Shown here piece by piece: positions 7,950 to 17,580 of a stretch of 49,723 nucleotides of DNA (position 1 is the stretch's first letter; each line of letters begins with the position of its first letter). The stretch covers positions 1 through 49,723 of the forward strand of contig CAMLLU010000041.1 of the NCBI GenBank assembly GCA_946480925.1, in the 5' to 3' direction. The DNA comes from an uncultured Rivibacter sp. GTDB taxonomy: Bacteria > Pseudomonadota > Gammaproteobacteria > Burkholderiales > Burkholderiaceae. Under the pieces are notes generated by a model, which worked only from the letters and a program-made list of their open reading frames with translations, was not told the origin of the DNA and ran no database searches. The position numbers and the translations under genes were made by a program.

Positions 7950-9152
7950 TCAGCGCTTGTTTCGGACGGGCACAGCCATCTCTTCTGCCTTGATCTCGCG
8001 CACCAGCTCAGGCACGCCCCACGGGAAGGCCGGGTCCACCTTGATCTTGAAGTGGTACATCGACTGCAGGGCCTGGTGGTCTTCCTTGCGGAAGGTCATC
8101 CTGCCCTTGGGCGTGTCGAAGCTCATGCCCTCCATGGTGCTGATGAGCTTGTTGGTGGCGGTGTCGCCATTCGTCTTCTTCAGCGCCTCGACGAGGGCCA
8201 TACCGGCCGACATGCCACCGGCGGTGAAGAAGTCCGGCGGCGACTGGAAGCGCTTGTAGTGCTCGGTGACGAGCCAGTTGTTGGCCGGGTTCTTGGGAAT
8301 GGCGAAGTAGTAGTAGGTGGCGCCTTCCATGCCGGGGAACTGCTTGTAGTTCGCCATCACCGGCAGGATGTTGCCGCCGGTGGCGATCTCGATGCCGTGG
8401 CGCTTCAGGTCGAGGTCGGCGATCTTGAACGGGTTGCCTGCGCCGGCCCAGAGGATCCAGATGACCTTGCGCCCCGGCTTGTCCTTCAGCGCGTCGATGA
8501 GGCGCTGGGCGCCGGCGGTGAAGTCGGTGGTGTTGGTCGGCAGGTATTCCTCGTGCACGACCTTGGCCTTCTTGATGGATTCCTTGAAGGCCTTCACGCC
8601 GTCGCGGCCGAAGGCGTAGTCCTGCGCCAGCGTGGCGATGCTCACGTTGGGCTGGTCGAGCGCCACGGCGTTGGAGATGGCGTCCTGCGAGCTGTTGCGG
8701 CCGGTGCGGAACACGTACTTGTTCCACTTGTCGCCGGTAATCGCATCGGCCACCGCCGGCTCCACCAGCAGGATCTTCTTGTTCTCTTCGGCCACCGGCA
8801 GCATGGCCAGCGCCACGCCTGAAGAACTGGTGCCCACCGCGATGTCGGCCTTGTCGTCCGCATAGGCGGCCTGCAGCAGCGACTTGCCGACGTCGGGCTT
8901 GCCTTGATCGTCTTTCTCGATGACGACGAGTTTCTTGCCGCCCACCGTCATCGTGCCGCCGGTCGCGTAGTCGAGGCCCAGCATCAGGCCGGTCTGCGTC
9001 TGCTTGCCGTAAGCCTCGAACGTGCCGGTCTTGCTGTAGACGTGGGCGATGCGGATTTCCTTGGCCTGGGCCCAGGCGGTGGAGGGGGCCAGCACACTGG
9101 CTGCCGCCGTGAAGGCCATGGCCGTGGCCACCGCCTTGAACAAGCGATTCAT
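7950..9152 (-). CDS. HAAT-family periplasmic substrate-binding protein
   Basis: Periplasmic solute receptor of the Peripla_BP_6 (LivJ-like) type, 400 residues. A Sec signal peptide, MNRLFKAVATAMAFTAAAS and on to AWAQA, covers the first 29 or so residues. The mature protein begins KEIRIAHVYSKTGTFEAYG, the usual first strand and ligand-binding loop of the family. The start at 9152 has AAAGGAGA upstream at good spacing; the longer frame lacks a signal peptide. It is the first gene after the sigma54-type promoter and is followed by the depolymerase and the rest of the transporter, so it is the likely receptor for the imported product. Binding of 3-hydroxybutyrate or oligomers is an inference from context only. 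Confidence 0.88.
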   Translation of the reverse strand: MNRLFKAVATAMAFTAAASVLAPSTAWAQAKEIRIAHVYSKTGTFEAYGKQTQTGLMLGLDYATGGTMTVGGKKLVVIEKDDQGKPDVGKSLLQAAYADDKADIAVGTSSSGVALAMLPVAEENKKILLVEPAVADAITGDKWNKYVFRTGRNSSQDAISNAVALDQPNVSIATLAQDYAFGRDGVKAFKESIKKAKVVHEEYLPTNTTDFTAGAQRLIDALKDKPGRKVIWILWAGAGNPFKIADLDLKRHGIEIATGGNILPVMANYKQFPGMEGATYYYFAIPKNPANNWLVTEHYKRFQSPPDFFTAGGMSAGMALVEALKKTNGDTATNKLISTMEGMSFDTPKGRMTFRKEDHQALQSMYHFKIKVDPAFPWGVPELVREIKAEEMAVPVRNKR

Positions 9153-9208
9153 GCGACTGTCTCCTTTGTGGCTCACCCGCTTCGTGTGGCAGGTGTGTCT
9201 TGCCGCTT

Positions 9209-9224
9209 TGCAAGGGCCGTGCCT
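9209..9224 (-). promoter_or_regulatory. Sigma54 (-24/-12) promoter
   Basis: On the minus strand the sequence AGGCACGGCCCTTGCA matches the RpoN consensus (TGGCACG, four bases, TTGCW) at every defined position except the first T. The GG and GC dinucleotides have the required spacing. It lies 57-72 bases upstream of the binding protein start, giving a predicted 5' leader of about 45 bases. The gene directly upstream encodes a sigma54-dependent activator, which strongly supports the call. Confidence 0.8.
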
Positions 9225-9323
9225 TTGCGCACCATCCCAGTGCAAACCCTAGCCTGAACCGCTTTGCCGGGAGGGCTTTGACGAGCTCAACCTGTGGAGG
9301 TGTTCACGAGCAGCCTATCGCTC

Positions 9324-9376
9324 GCCTGAAAATCAGACAACATCTGCCTGGAATTCAGGCGATGGCTGCCTGAAAG

Positions 9377-9382
<6 letters not shown>
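9324..9382 (-). promoter_or_regulatory. Three phased activator sites
   Basis: Three 15-base palindromes of consensus GCCTGAAWTTCAGGC lie at 9324-9338, 9346-9360 and 9368-9382. Their starts are exactly 22 bases apart, about two helical turns. The middle copy, GCCTGGAATTCAGGC, is nearly perfect; the outer two end in CAGAC. They are 100-160 bases upstream of the -24/-12 promoter, the normal position of upstream activating sequences for AAA+ activators. The last one overlaps the stop codon of the activator gene. They are the likely binding sites for that Fis-type regulator. Confidence 0.8.
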
Positions 9383-10897
<1,515 letters not shown>

Positions 10898-10951
10898 CGC
10901 GTGATGATGCCAGTTTGGCGTGTGCCCCCTTCTGCGCCAGGGAAGCCGGGG

Positions 10952-12958
10952 TCAGTTCGGTGAACGCAGAGACTTCTCGAGAAAACGCTCGACCCTGCCG
11001 AAATAGTCGGTTCTGTTCGCCGGGTTCAGGAAGCCATGCCCTTCCTTCGGGTAGGTGACGTCCTCGATCGAGACACCGGCCCTTCTGGCGGCACTGATGA
11101 ACTCACGTGCATGCTCGATGGGCACGCGTTGATCGTCCAAGCCGTGCGCAAGCAGCACCGGCACCTTGATCTCCGCAACACGCTTGAGCGGCGAAGCGGC
11201 GGCCAGGCGGTCAGCCTCCGTCTTGGGATCACCGATGAGACGGGGCATGCCGTAGCGACGTGCATCGTCGGAAAGATCGCTCCAGTGAATGTCGTACAGC
11301 AGTTCGATGTCGGTGACACCTGCATGGCTCACCGCACAACGGTAGGTGCCCGGGTGAATGATCGGCCCCATCAGTGCGGCGTAACCGCCGTAGCTGCTGC
11401 CCATGATGCAAACCCGCTTCGCGTCCACCAGCCCCTGGTCGGCGGCCCACTTCACCGTGTCTGCCAAGTCGTCCTGCATGGCACGCCCCCACTGCTTCCA
11501 ACCCGCCTGGTAGTGCTGCCACCCATAGCCCTTGCTGCCGCGGAACTCCGGTTCCAGCACCCGATAGCCACGTGAGGCAAGAAACTGCGCATCGGCTTTC
11601 CATTCGAGATTGCTGCCTCGCACATTGGGCCCTCCATGCACCAGCACCACAGCAGGCAGTGGCTTGTCAGGCATCGCTCCTGGCGGGTGGGTCACATAGA
11701 CGGGGACCTGCAGCCCGTCACGCGCCTTCAGGCGGTGGAAGGTGCGTTGGCCTTGCTTGGTCTCATCAATCCAGGGCCGTGCAGCCCCAATGCGCTGCAA
11801 CGAGTGCTTGGCCCGGTCGTACAGGAAGTACTCCCCTGGTTGCCGGTCGGAGCTGGACTGGACGACGATGTAAGGCGAGCTTTCACACTGCCCGCAATAC
11901 AAGCGGTTGTATCGCCCGGGCAAAGCCGCATCGACGCCCTTCTGAATGCGATTCAACTCTGTGTCGAACCAATAGGTCATCGGACGGTGTGCCATGAAGC
12001 GCACACCCACCAGCCGCTTGCTGCGGCTGTCGATCACGGGAGCTGGGCGGAGGTCGAATCCTGCAACGCTGATCAACGGCTCAGGATCGACCCGCTTTCC
12101 GACGGGATCGAATTTATGGATTGCCTGCACGCCGCGCCAGGCGGCAAGCACCAACGGCTGCCCATCGCGGTCGATGAGCCAAGGGGTGAAGCCGCCCTTG
12201 CGATCCACATCATCGAACTCCACCATCTGTTCCCAGGCACCGTCGGCACCAGCCCGCCAGTACACGTAGCGCCGACCGCCGTGGTAGGCGCTCAGGAAAC
12301 GAGGATCGTTGTTCGCATCGAGCACCCATTGATCCGTGCCCTCGGGCATGTCATGGCTCAGCATCCGCAACCTGCGCGTCATGCTGTCCAGCCGCCCTAG
12401 TGCCATCTCTTTCGTCTCGCCTTTGTTGTCACGGACAAGTTTGTAGACGAAGACATCATTGCTGCCGTCACCCACAGGGGATCTCACACGCCAGCCGAGC
12501 GGCAGGATCCTCGACTCGATCGCCGAGTCCGCATAACTTGTCGAATGCCGCGCAGCAGTCAGCGTTCGTTGTTCTGAACCATCGTGGTTCACCGCGAACG
12601 TGCCAGCGTCACCTTCGTTGATGAAGTAACCAGACTGCAGGTGTGCTGCCTCGAACACCAGCCGATCGTCATTGACCCAAGACACGTCGGTGATGTCGGC
12701 ATCGCTGAACCCTGCGGCGAGGCGTGGAATGCCGAGGAGATCGAGATCAATGACGGCAAGCCGGTGTCGTCCGTTGGAGCCGGAAACCAGCATCGCCAGC
12801 CGCTTGCCCGAGGGTGACACCACCACGTCGTCGATCTCGGACCACTTGGTGAAATGTTCGATCGGCGGTGGCGCATCGTTTGCAGATGCCACCGCTGCGG
12901 CAGCGGCCAACAAGGCTGCACAACCCCACTTCACCCACCGCACACAAGCTGCCCTCAC
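10952..12958 (-). CDS. Secreted S9-family prolyl-oligopeptidase-like peptidase
   Basis: Serine peptidase of family S9 (acylaminoacyl-peptidase/dipeptidyl-peptidase-like), 668 residues. A signal peptide ends near AVASA (residue 26), so it acts in the periplasm or outside. A beta-propeller region (about 40-400) precedes an alpha/beta-hydrolase domain. The nucleophile Ser522 lies in GSSYGG, with Asp608 or 609 in HGLDDQRVP and His641 in KEGHGF. The base composition looks clearly less GC-rich than neighbouring genes, with many A/T-ending codons, which hints at acquisition. It sits upstream of the activator gene with a 54-base gap; no functional link to PHB use is visible. Confidence 0.88.
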   Translation of the reverse strand: MRAACVRWVKWGCAALLAAAAAVASANDAPPPIEHFTKWSEIDDVVVSPSGKRLAMLVSGSNGRHRLAVIDLDLLGIPRLAAGFSDADITDVSWVNDDRLVFEAAHLQSGYFINEGDAGTFAVNHDGSEQRTLTAARHSTSYADSAIESRILPLGWRVRSPVGDGSNDVFVYKLVRDNKGETKEMALGRLDSMTRRLRMLSHDMPEGTDQWVLDANNDPRFLSAYHGGRRYVYWRAGADGAWEQMVEFDDVDRKGGFTPWLIDRDGQPLVLAAWRGVQAIHKFDPVGKRVDPEPLISVAGFDLRPAPVIDSRSKRLVGVRFMAHRPMTYWFDTELNRIQKGVDAALPGRYNRLYCGQCESSPYIVVQSSSDRQPGEYFLYDRAKHSLQRIGAARPWIDETKQGQRTFHRLKARDGLQVPVYVTHPPGAMPDKPLPAVVLVHGGPNVRGSNLEWKADAQFLASRGYRVLEPEFRGSKGYGWQHYQAGWKQWGRAMQDDLADTVKWAADQGLVDAKRVCIMGSSYGGYAALMGPIIHPGTYRCAVSHAGVTDIELLYDIHWSDLSDDARRYGMPRLIGDPKTEADRLAAASPLKRVAEIKVPVLLAHGLDDQRVPIEHAREFISAARRAGVSIEDVTYPKEGHGFLNPANRTDYFGRVERFLEKSLRSPN

Positions 12959-13090
12959 AGCGCCCCCTATTGATCAATCAAAACGCGTCCTCGTACGCGG
13001 CGCGGCATTTTCCAGCCGCCAGGCTGGCGCCGCAGCATAGCCAAGGCATTCGTCTCGCTCACTCCCTCCAAAGTGGGCATTGCTGCACGC

Positions 13091-13129
13091 CAAAGACAAA
13101 TGGGGCGGCAGTGCTTCCACCGCCGCCCC
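13091..13129 (-). terminator. Intrinsic terminator after the symporter operon
   Basis: On the minus strand the arms GGGGCGGC and GCCGCCCC (13122-13129 and 13102-13109) form a perfect eight-base stem around a 12-base loop. They are followed by ATTTGTCTTT (13100-13091), a moderately T-rich tail. It lies about 35 bases past the stop of the small membrane peptide gene, the right place to end the symporter message. Confidence 0.65.
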
Positions 13130-13161
13130 ACGTTCAGGCCCAGCCTGGATGAGGTGTCTCG

Positions 13162-13314
13162 CTACTTCGAAGCAGCCGAAGCTGCAGCATCCGGGACATG
13201 CCCGGCTTCGATGCCGTGCTTCTCACCGCCCATGTCGATGTCGCCGCCGCTCTTCATCAATACAAACATCGCAAGTCCGGCGAAGACGACGAATGCGACA
13301 AGGATCTTCCACAT
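13162..13314 (-). CDS. 50-residue single-pass membrane peptide
   Basis: Small open frame encoding MWKILVAFVVFAGLAMFVLM, one hydrophobic membrane segment, followed by a short hydrophilic tail with KSGGDIDMGGEKHG and an Ala/Ser-rich end. The start at 13314 has AAAGGA eight or nine bases upstream. It begins 30 bases after the symporter gene and ends just before an intrinsic terminator, so it is the second gene of that operon. The function is unknown. A single helix next to a transporter gene suggests an accessory or stabilising peptide, which is an inference. Confidence 0.75.
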   Translation of the reverse strand: MWKILVAFVVFAGLAMFVLMKSGGDIDMGGEKHGIEAGHVPDAAASAASK

Positions 13315-13344
13315 GGTCGGTGTTCCTTTCTCTTGGTTTTCAGG

Positions 13345-15039
13345 TCAGTCGTGCTTGTAGATGTCCACGTCCTTCGTCTCGCGCACGAACAGCAGGCCGA
13401 TCACGAAGGTGGCCGCGGCGATGACGATGGGGTACCACAGGCCGTGGTACATGTTGCCGTTGCTGGCCACCATGGCGAAGGCGATCGTGGGCATCAGGCC
13501 GCCGAACCAGCCGTTGCCGATGTGGTACGGCAGGCTCATCGAGGTGTAGCGGATGCGGGTCGGGAACAGCTCCACCAGGGCGGCCGCGATCGGGCCGTAG
13601 ACCATGGTCACGTAGATCACCAGGATGGTGAGGATGGCCACCACCAGCGGCTTGTTGATCTTGGCGGGGTCTGCCTTGGCCGGGTAGCCTGAGGCCTTCA
13701 TCGTGGCGGCGACTTCCTTCTTGAAGGCTGCGATTGCGTCGGCGCTTTCCTTCTCGAACTTGTGACCGCCGGCGGCGCGGGTGGCGTTGAGGGCCACGAG
13801 CTCCTTGTCGCCGATCTTCACGCTGGCCACGGTGCCGGGGACGGCCGCCACGCTGCTGTAGCTGGCCGAAGCCTGCGCCAGCGTGCGCTTCACGATGTCG
13901 CACGAGGTGAAGAAGTCGACGTCGCGACCCACCGGGTTGCCCTGGAAGGAGCACTGCGCGGGGTCGGCCGTCACCACGATGGGCACGCTGGCCTGGGCCT
14001 TGGCGAGGTCGGGGTTGGCGGCTTCGGTGAGTGCCTTGAACAGCGGGAAGTAGGTCAGCGCGGCCAGCAGCAGGCCGGCCAGGATGATGGGCTTGCGGCC
14101 GATCTTGTCAGAGAGCGTGCCGAACACCACGAAGAACGGCGTGGCGATCAGCAGCGACAGCGCGACCAGGATGTTCGCGGTGGCCGGGTCGACCTTCAGC
14201 ACGTTCTGCAGGAAGAAGAGCGCGTAGAACTGGCCCGAATACCACACCACTGCCTGGCCGGCCACGAGGCCCAGCAGCGCGAGGATCACGATCTTCAGGT
14301 TCTTCCATTGGCCGAAGGATTCCGTCAGCGGCGCCTTGGAGGTCTTGCCTTCGGACTTCATCTTCTGGAAGGCGGGCGATTCGTTCATCGACAGGCGGAT
14401 CCACACCGAAACGGCCAGCAGCAGGATCGACACGATGAACGGGATGCGCCAGCCCCAGTCGGCGAAGGCTTCTTCGCCGAGCGCCGTGCGCGTGCCCAGG
14501 ATCACCATCAGCGACAGGAACAGGCCCAGCGTCGCGGTGGTCTGGATCCACGAGGTGTAGGCGCCGCGCTTGCCGTGCGGGGCGTGCTCGGCCACGTAGG
14601 TGGCGGCACCGCCGTATTCACCGCCGAGCGCCAGGCCCTGCAGGATGCGCAGGCCGATCAGGATGACCGGAGCGGCCACGCCGATGGAGGCATAGGCGGG
14701 CAGCACGCCGACGATGAAGGTCGACAGGCCCATGATCAGGATGGTGACCAGGAAGGTGTACTTGCGGCCGATCATGTCGCCCAGGCGGCCGAAGACCAGC
14801 GCGCCGAAGGGGCGCACGATGAAGCCGGCGGCGAACGCGAGCAGCGCGAAGATGAATGCGGCGCTCGGGTCGAGCGCGCTGAAGAACTGCTTGGCGATGA
14901 TGGCCGCGAGCGACCCGTACAGGTAGAAGTCGTACCACTCGAAAACGGTGCCCAGGCTGGAGGCGAAGATGACTTTCTTCTCCTCTGCCGTCATCGGCGC
15001 GGCTTTGCCGCCGGCCGATGCAAGGGTGGTTGTGGACAT
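13345..15039 (-). CDS. MHS-family metabolite:H+ symporter (MFS)
   Basis: Twelve-helix major facilitator of the metabolite:proton symporter group, 564 residues from the ATG at 15039, which has GAGGAGA upstream. The cytoplasmic loop signature GRLGDMIGRK is at 84-93. Compared with typical MHS proteins of about 430-450 residues it has an extra hydrophilic stretch of about 100 residues (roughly 365-465) between two late helices. That loop carries two cysteines (in AQCSFQGN and FTSCDIV). Members import carboxylates, osmolytes or sugars acids; the substrate here is not evident. A perfect palindrome lies upstream at 15139-15164. Confidence 0.85.
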   Translation of the reverse strand: MSTTTLASAGGKAAPMTAEEKKVIFASSLGTVFEWYDFYLYGSLAAIIAKQFFSALDPSAAFIFALLAFAAGFIVRPFGALVFGRLGDMIGRKYTFLVTILIMGLSTFIVGVLPAYASIGVAAPVILIGLRILQGLALGGEYGGAATYVAEHAPHGKRGAYTSWIQTTATLGLFLSLMVILGTRTALGEEAFADWGWRIPFIVSILLLAVSVWIRLSMNESPAFQKMKSEGKTSKAPLTESFGQWKNLKIVILALLGLVAGQAVVWYSGQFYALFFLQNVLKVDPATANILVALSLLIATPFFVVFGTLSDKIGRKPIILAGLLLAALTYFPLFKALTEAANPDLAKAQASVPIVVTADPAQCSFQGNPVGRDVDFFTSCDIVKRTLAQASASYSSVAAVPGTVASVKIGDKELVALNATRAAGGHKFEKESADAIAAFKKEVAATMKASGYPAKADPAKINKPLVVAILTILVIYVTMVYGPIAAALVELFPTRIRYTSMSLPYHIGNGWFGGLMPTIAFAMVASNGNMYHGLWYPIVIAAATFVIGLLFVRETKDVDIYKHD

Positions 15040-15138
15040 GTGAGGTCTCCTCGGAATGAGAGGCCACGACAGTGGCCCGCCGTCACATAGTCGGCGCCAG
15101 CTCTGACCCTTCTCTGACACGAAGCCAACAGTGGCTGA

Positions 15139-15164
15139 CAAACCTAGGGGGAACCCTAGGTTTG
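15139..15164. promoter_or_regulatory. Perfect 11-bp palindrome upstream of the symporter gene
   Basis: CAAACCTAGGG, four bases GGAA, then the exact reverse complement CCCTAGGTTTG. A related half-site CTAGGGTTTG lies at 15195-15204, across the stop codon of the DsbA-like gene. The position, 100-125 bases before the symporter start, fits an operator. It could also end the DsbA-like transcript, but no T run follows. Confidence 0.5.
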
Positions 15165-15194
15165 CGTTTCTCATTGCGAGAACTGCAACGAAAG

Positions 15195-15839
15195 CTAGGG
15201 TTTGTCTCGACGCACGCCCGGAGCCACGGCGACGGCGTCATGCCAATGCTTCGTGAACCATGCCTCACCTGCCAGGCAGGCGGCCAGCATCTCGAGGGAG
15301 TCCTGTCCCCAGAAGCGCTTGCCGTCGGGCAGCTCGAAGGTCGGTACGCCGAACACGCCGGCGGCGATGGCGGCCTCGGTGTTGCTGCGCAACTGCCGCT
15401 TCACTTCGTCACCCTGCGGGTCGCGCACCGGTTGCAGATGCTGGACAAGCGCCTCGAGGCGCTGTGCATCGGTGGGGTCTGCACCGCCGCGCCAGACATG
15501 GCGCAACACCGTCTCGCAGGCCAGCCGGTTGGGCTGGCCATCGGCCGCGGTGGCCAGCAGCAGGCGCAGCAGCGGCAAGGGGTTGAAGGGGTGCACCGGC
15601 GGCACCTGCAAAGGCACGCCATGGTGGTGGGCCAGCCAGGCGATCTGGCGGTAGGTCCACTCGCGCTTCGGCGCGATCTCGGCCGGCCCCAGCTGGCCCC
15701 AGTGCTTCAAGAGCCCGGCAAACAGCACGGGCCGGTACTCCACCACATACGAGTGCCCGGCCAGCGCCTGTGGCAGGCGCTCGAAGGCCAGGTAGGCGTA
15801 CGGCGAAACGGTGTCGAAGTAGAAGGTGATGGGCGTCAT
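15195..15839 (-). CDS. DsbA-family 2-hydroxychromene-2-carboxylate isomerase-like protein
   Basis: Thioredoxin-fold protein of the kappa-GST/HCCA-isomerase group, 214 residues, the family's usual length. It begins MTPITFYFDTVSPYAYLAFE, where the D-x-x-S-P-Y motif replaces the CxxC of true DsbA, so it is not a disulfide oxidase. A glutathione-binding-like GVFGVPTFEL segment with a conserved cis-proline lies near residue 165. Its start overlaps the DUF1289 gene by four bases (ATGA). In this chain with HMG-CoA lyase a role in detoxifying or isomerising an aromatic or acyl intermediate is possible but unproven. Confidence 0.8.
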   Translation of the reverse strand: MTPITFYFDTVSPYAYLAFERLPQALAGHSYVVEYRPVLFAGLLKHWGQLGPAEIAPKREWTYRQIAWLAHHHGVPLQVPPVHPFNPLPLLRLLLATAADGQPNRLACETVLRHVWRGGADPTDAQRLEALVQHLQPVRDPQGDEVKRQLRSNTEAAIAAGVFGVPTFELPDGKRFWGQDSLEMLAACLAGEAWFTKHWHDAVAVAPGVRRDKP

Positions 15840-16042
15840 GTGCGGGGCTGGCCTGCGGCCTGTGGCGGCATGGCGCGTTCGCGCCGTTCATCGAGTCGCG
15901 CCCACACGGCGAGCTTGTCTTCATCGCTCATCGTGGACCAGGCCGCGATCTCGTCGATCGTGCGCAGGCAGCCTTCGCACCAGCCGGTGGTCGCGTTCAT
16001 GCGGCACACGTTGACGCAGGGCGACGGCACCGGCGAGCTCAT
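15836..16042 (-). CDS. DUF1289 small cysteine protein
   Basis: Protein of 68 residues with PSPCVNVCRMN and WCEGCLRTIDEIAAW, the four-cysteine pattern (CxxxC and CxxC) of DUF1289. Such proteins may bind iron-sulfur or zinc; the function is unknown. It overlaps both neighbours by four bases (ATGA at each junction), so it is translated as part of the HMG-CoA lyase, YbaK, DUF1289, DsbA-like chain. Confidence 0.85.
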   Translation of the reverse strand: MSSPVPSPCVNVCRMNATTGWCEGCLRTIDEIAAWSTMSDEDKLAVWARLDERRERAMPPQAAGQPRT

Positions 16043-16539
16043 TCAGTGACCACGTCGGCGGCCGCGGCGCCGGTCAGCCGTTCGAGGTCGGCCGGCGCGG
16101 CCTTGAACACGCCGTTGGGGTGCCCCGCCGCGGCCCACACCTCGCTGAAGCGGAACAGCTCGCGATCGATCAGCGTGACCGGCGGCGTGGCATGCGCCAC
16201 CGGCGACACGCCGCCGATGGTGAAGCCGGTGCGCGTCTTCACGAACTCGGGGTCGGCGCGGCCCAGTGCACCACCCACGAGGGCGGACACCTTCTTCTCG
16301 TCCACGCGCTTGTCACCCGAGGCCACCACCAGCACCGCCGCGTCGTCGCTCTTGCGGCGGAAGATCACGCTCTTGGCGATCTGCCCCACGGCCACGCCCA
16401 GCGCATCGGCCGCTTCCTGGCAGGTGCGGGCGGACACCTCCAAATACACCGGCTCGTGCGGGTGCCCCAGATCGGCCAGGGTGCGCGACACACGCACGAA
16501 GCCCTCGGGGCGGTTGATCATCGTCTCGTTCATCGTCAT
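16039..16539 (-). CDS. YbaK/ProX-type aminoacyl-tRNA deacylase
   Basis: Protein of 166 residues of the YbaK/aaRS-associated editing domain superfamily, which hydrolyses mischarged tRNAs such as Cys-tRNA(Pro). The conserved core includes GQIAKSVIFRRKS (about 50-62) and GGVSPVAHATPP, the GxxxP region around 110. The ATG at 16539 makes an ATGA overlap with the stop of the HMG-CoA lyase gene; a second ATG two codons later is possible. Its stop overlaps the DUF1289 start. The much longer frame through the lyase gene is not used. Confidence 0.85.
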   Translation of the reverse strand: MTMNETMINRPEGFVRVSRTLADLGHPHEPVYLEVSARTCQEAADALGVAVGQIAKSVIFRRKSDDAAVLVVASGDKRVDEKKVSALVGGALGRADPEFVKTRTGFTIGGVSPVAHATPPVTLIDRELFRFSEVWAAAGHPNGVFKAAPADLERLTGAAAADVVTE

Positions 16540-17468
16540 GCCTGCACCTCGGAAGCAGCCGCCGGCCGCTTGGCCAGCACCGCATTGGCCACGCGCGAGA
16601 CCGGCTTGCGGCCCAGCACGTCGGAAATGAACTTGCCCGCATCGACGAGCTTGTCGAGATCGATGCCCGTCTCGATGCCCAGGCCGTGCATCAGGAACAC
16701 CACGTCTTCGGTGGCCACGTTGCCGGTGGCGCCCTTGGCATACGGGCAGCCGCCGAGACCCGCCACGCTGGCGTCGAAGGTGGCCACGCCCATTTCGAGA
16801 CAGGCGTAGACGTTGCCCACCGCCTGGCCATAGGTGTCGTGGAAATGCCCGCTCACCTCGGCCAGCGGGTAGTGGCGCAGCGCTCGTTCCATGGCGGCCT
16901 GCACGCGGCGAGGCGTGCCCACGCCGATGGTGTCGGCCACGCCCACGTGCTGCACGCCGATCTCCTTCATCAGCCGCGCGACCAGCTCCACGCGGTCGGG
17001 GTGGACGTCGCCCTCGTACGGGCAGCCTACAGCACACGAAATGGCACCACGCACCTTGATGCCCGCGGCACGGGCGACTTCGACCACCGACGCAAAACGC
17101 TCGATCGATTCGGCGATCGAGCAATTGATGTTGCGCTGGCTGAAGGCTTCGCTGGCCGCACCGAACACGACGATCTCGTCGGGCTTGGCAGCCACCGCCG
17201 CTTCATAGCCTTTCATGTTCGGCGTGAGCGCCGAGTAACGAACGCCCGGCTGGCGCGTGATGCCAGCCATCACCGCGGCGTTGTCGGCCATCTGCGGCAC
17301 CCACTTGGGACTCACGTAGCTCGTGACCTCGATCTCGCGCAGGCCGGCGGCCTGCAGGCGGTGCACGAGTTCCACCTTGTGGGCCGTGTCGACGGGCTGC
17401 TTCTCGTTCTGCAGGCCGTCTCGCGGACCCACGTCGACGATGGTCACCCGGCTGGGCAGTGAAGCCAT
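16536..17468 (-). CDS. liuE: Hydroxymethylglutaryl-CoA lyase
   Basis: Splits 3-hydroxy-3-methylglutaryl-CoA into acetoacetate and acetyl-CoA, the last step of leucine degradation. The protein has 310 residues, the normal length. It begins VTIVDVGPRDGLQNEK near residue 10, the substrate and metal-binding strand. The metal-ligand segment SGHFHDTYG lies near 205-213 and the catalytic-cysteine loop GLGGCPYAKGATGNVATED near 236-254. AATGAGGTG precedes the ATG at 17468. It is the first gene of a four-gene overlapping chain and is about 1 kb from the liuDCB genes, with a plus-strand gene in between. Confidence 0.94.
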   Translation of the reverse strand: MASLPSRVTIVDVGPRDGLQNEKQPVDTAHKVELVHRLQAAGLREIEVTSYVSPKWVPQMADNAAVMAGITRQPGVRYSALTPNMKGYEAAVAAKPDEIVVFGAASEAFSQRNINCSIAESIERFASVVEVARAAGIKVRGAISCAVGCPYEGDVHPDRVELVARLMKEIGVQHVGVADTIGVGTPRRVQAAMERALRHYPLAEVSGHFHDTYGQAVGNVYACLEMGVATFDASVAGLGGCPYAKGATGNVATEDVVFLMHGLGIETGIDLDKLVDAGKFISDVLGRKPVSRVANAVLAKRPAAASEVQA

Positions 17469-17580
17469 GGATTCACCTCATTGAACAGTCATTCATGCAG
17501 AGTTGCGGCACAGCGGCCGTCCCGCCTCTGCGTTCGCCGTTTCCCCAAACTTGTGGACAGCACACTAGCAGCACCACCAA

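Noticed and set aside
6336..8822. Long plus-strand open frame of 828 codons across phaZ and the binding protein gene
   Set aside because: Antisense to two clearly recognisable genes; composition Arg/Val/His/Gly-rich without any domain. Typical of high-GC antisense frames.
16039..17124. Long version of the YbaK frame reaching into the HMG-CoA lyase gene
   Set aside because: Only the part from 16539 matches YbaK; the rest overlaps liuE in another frame.
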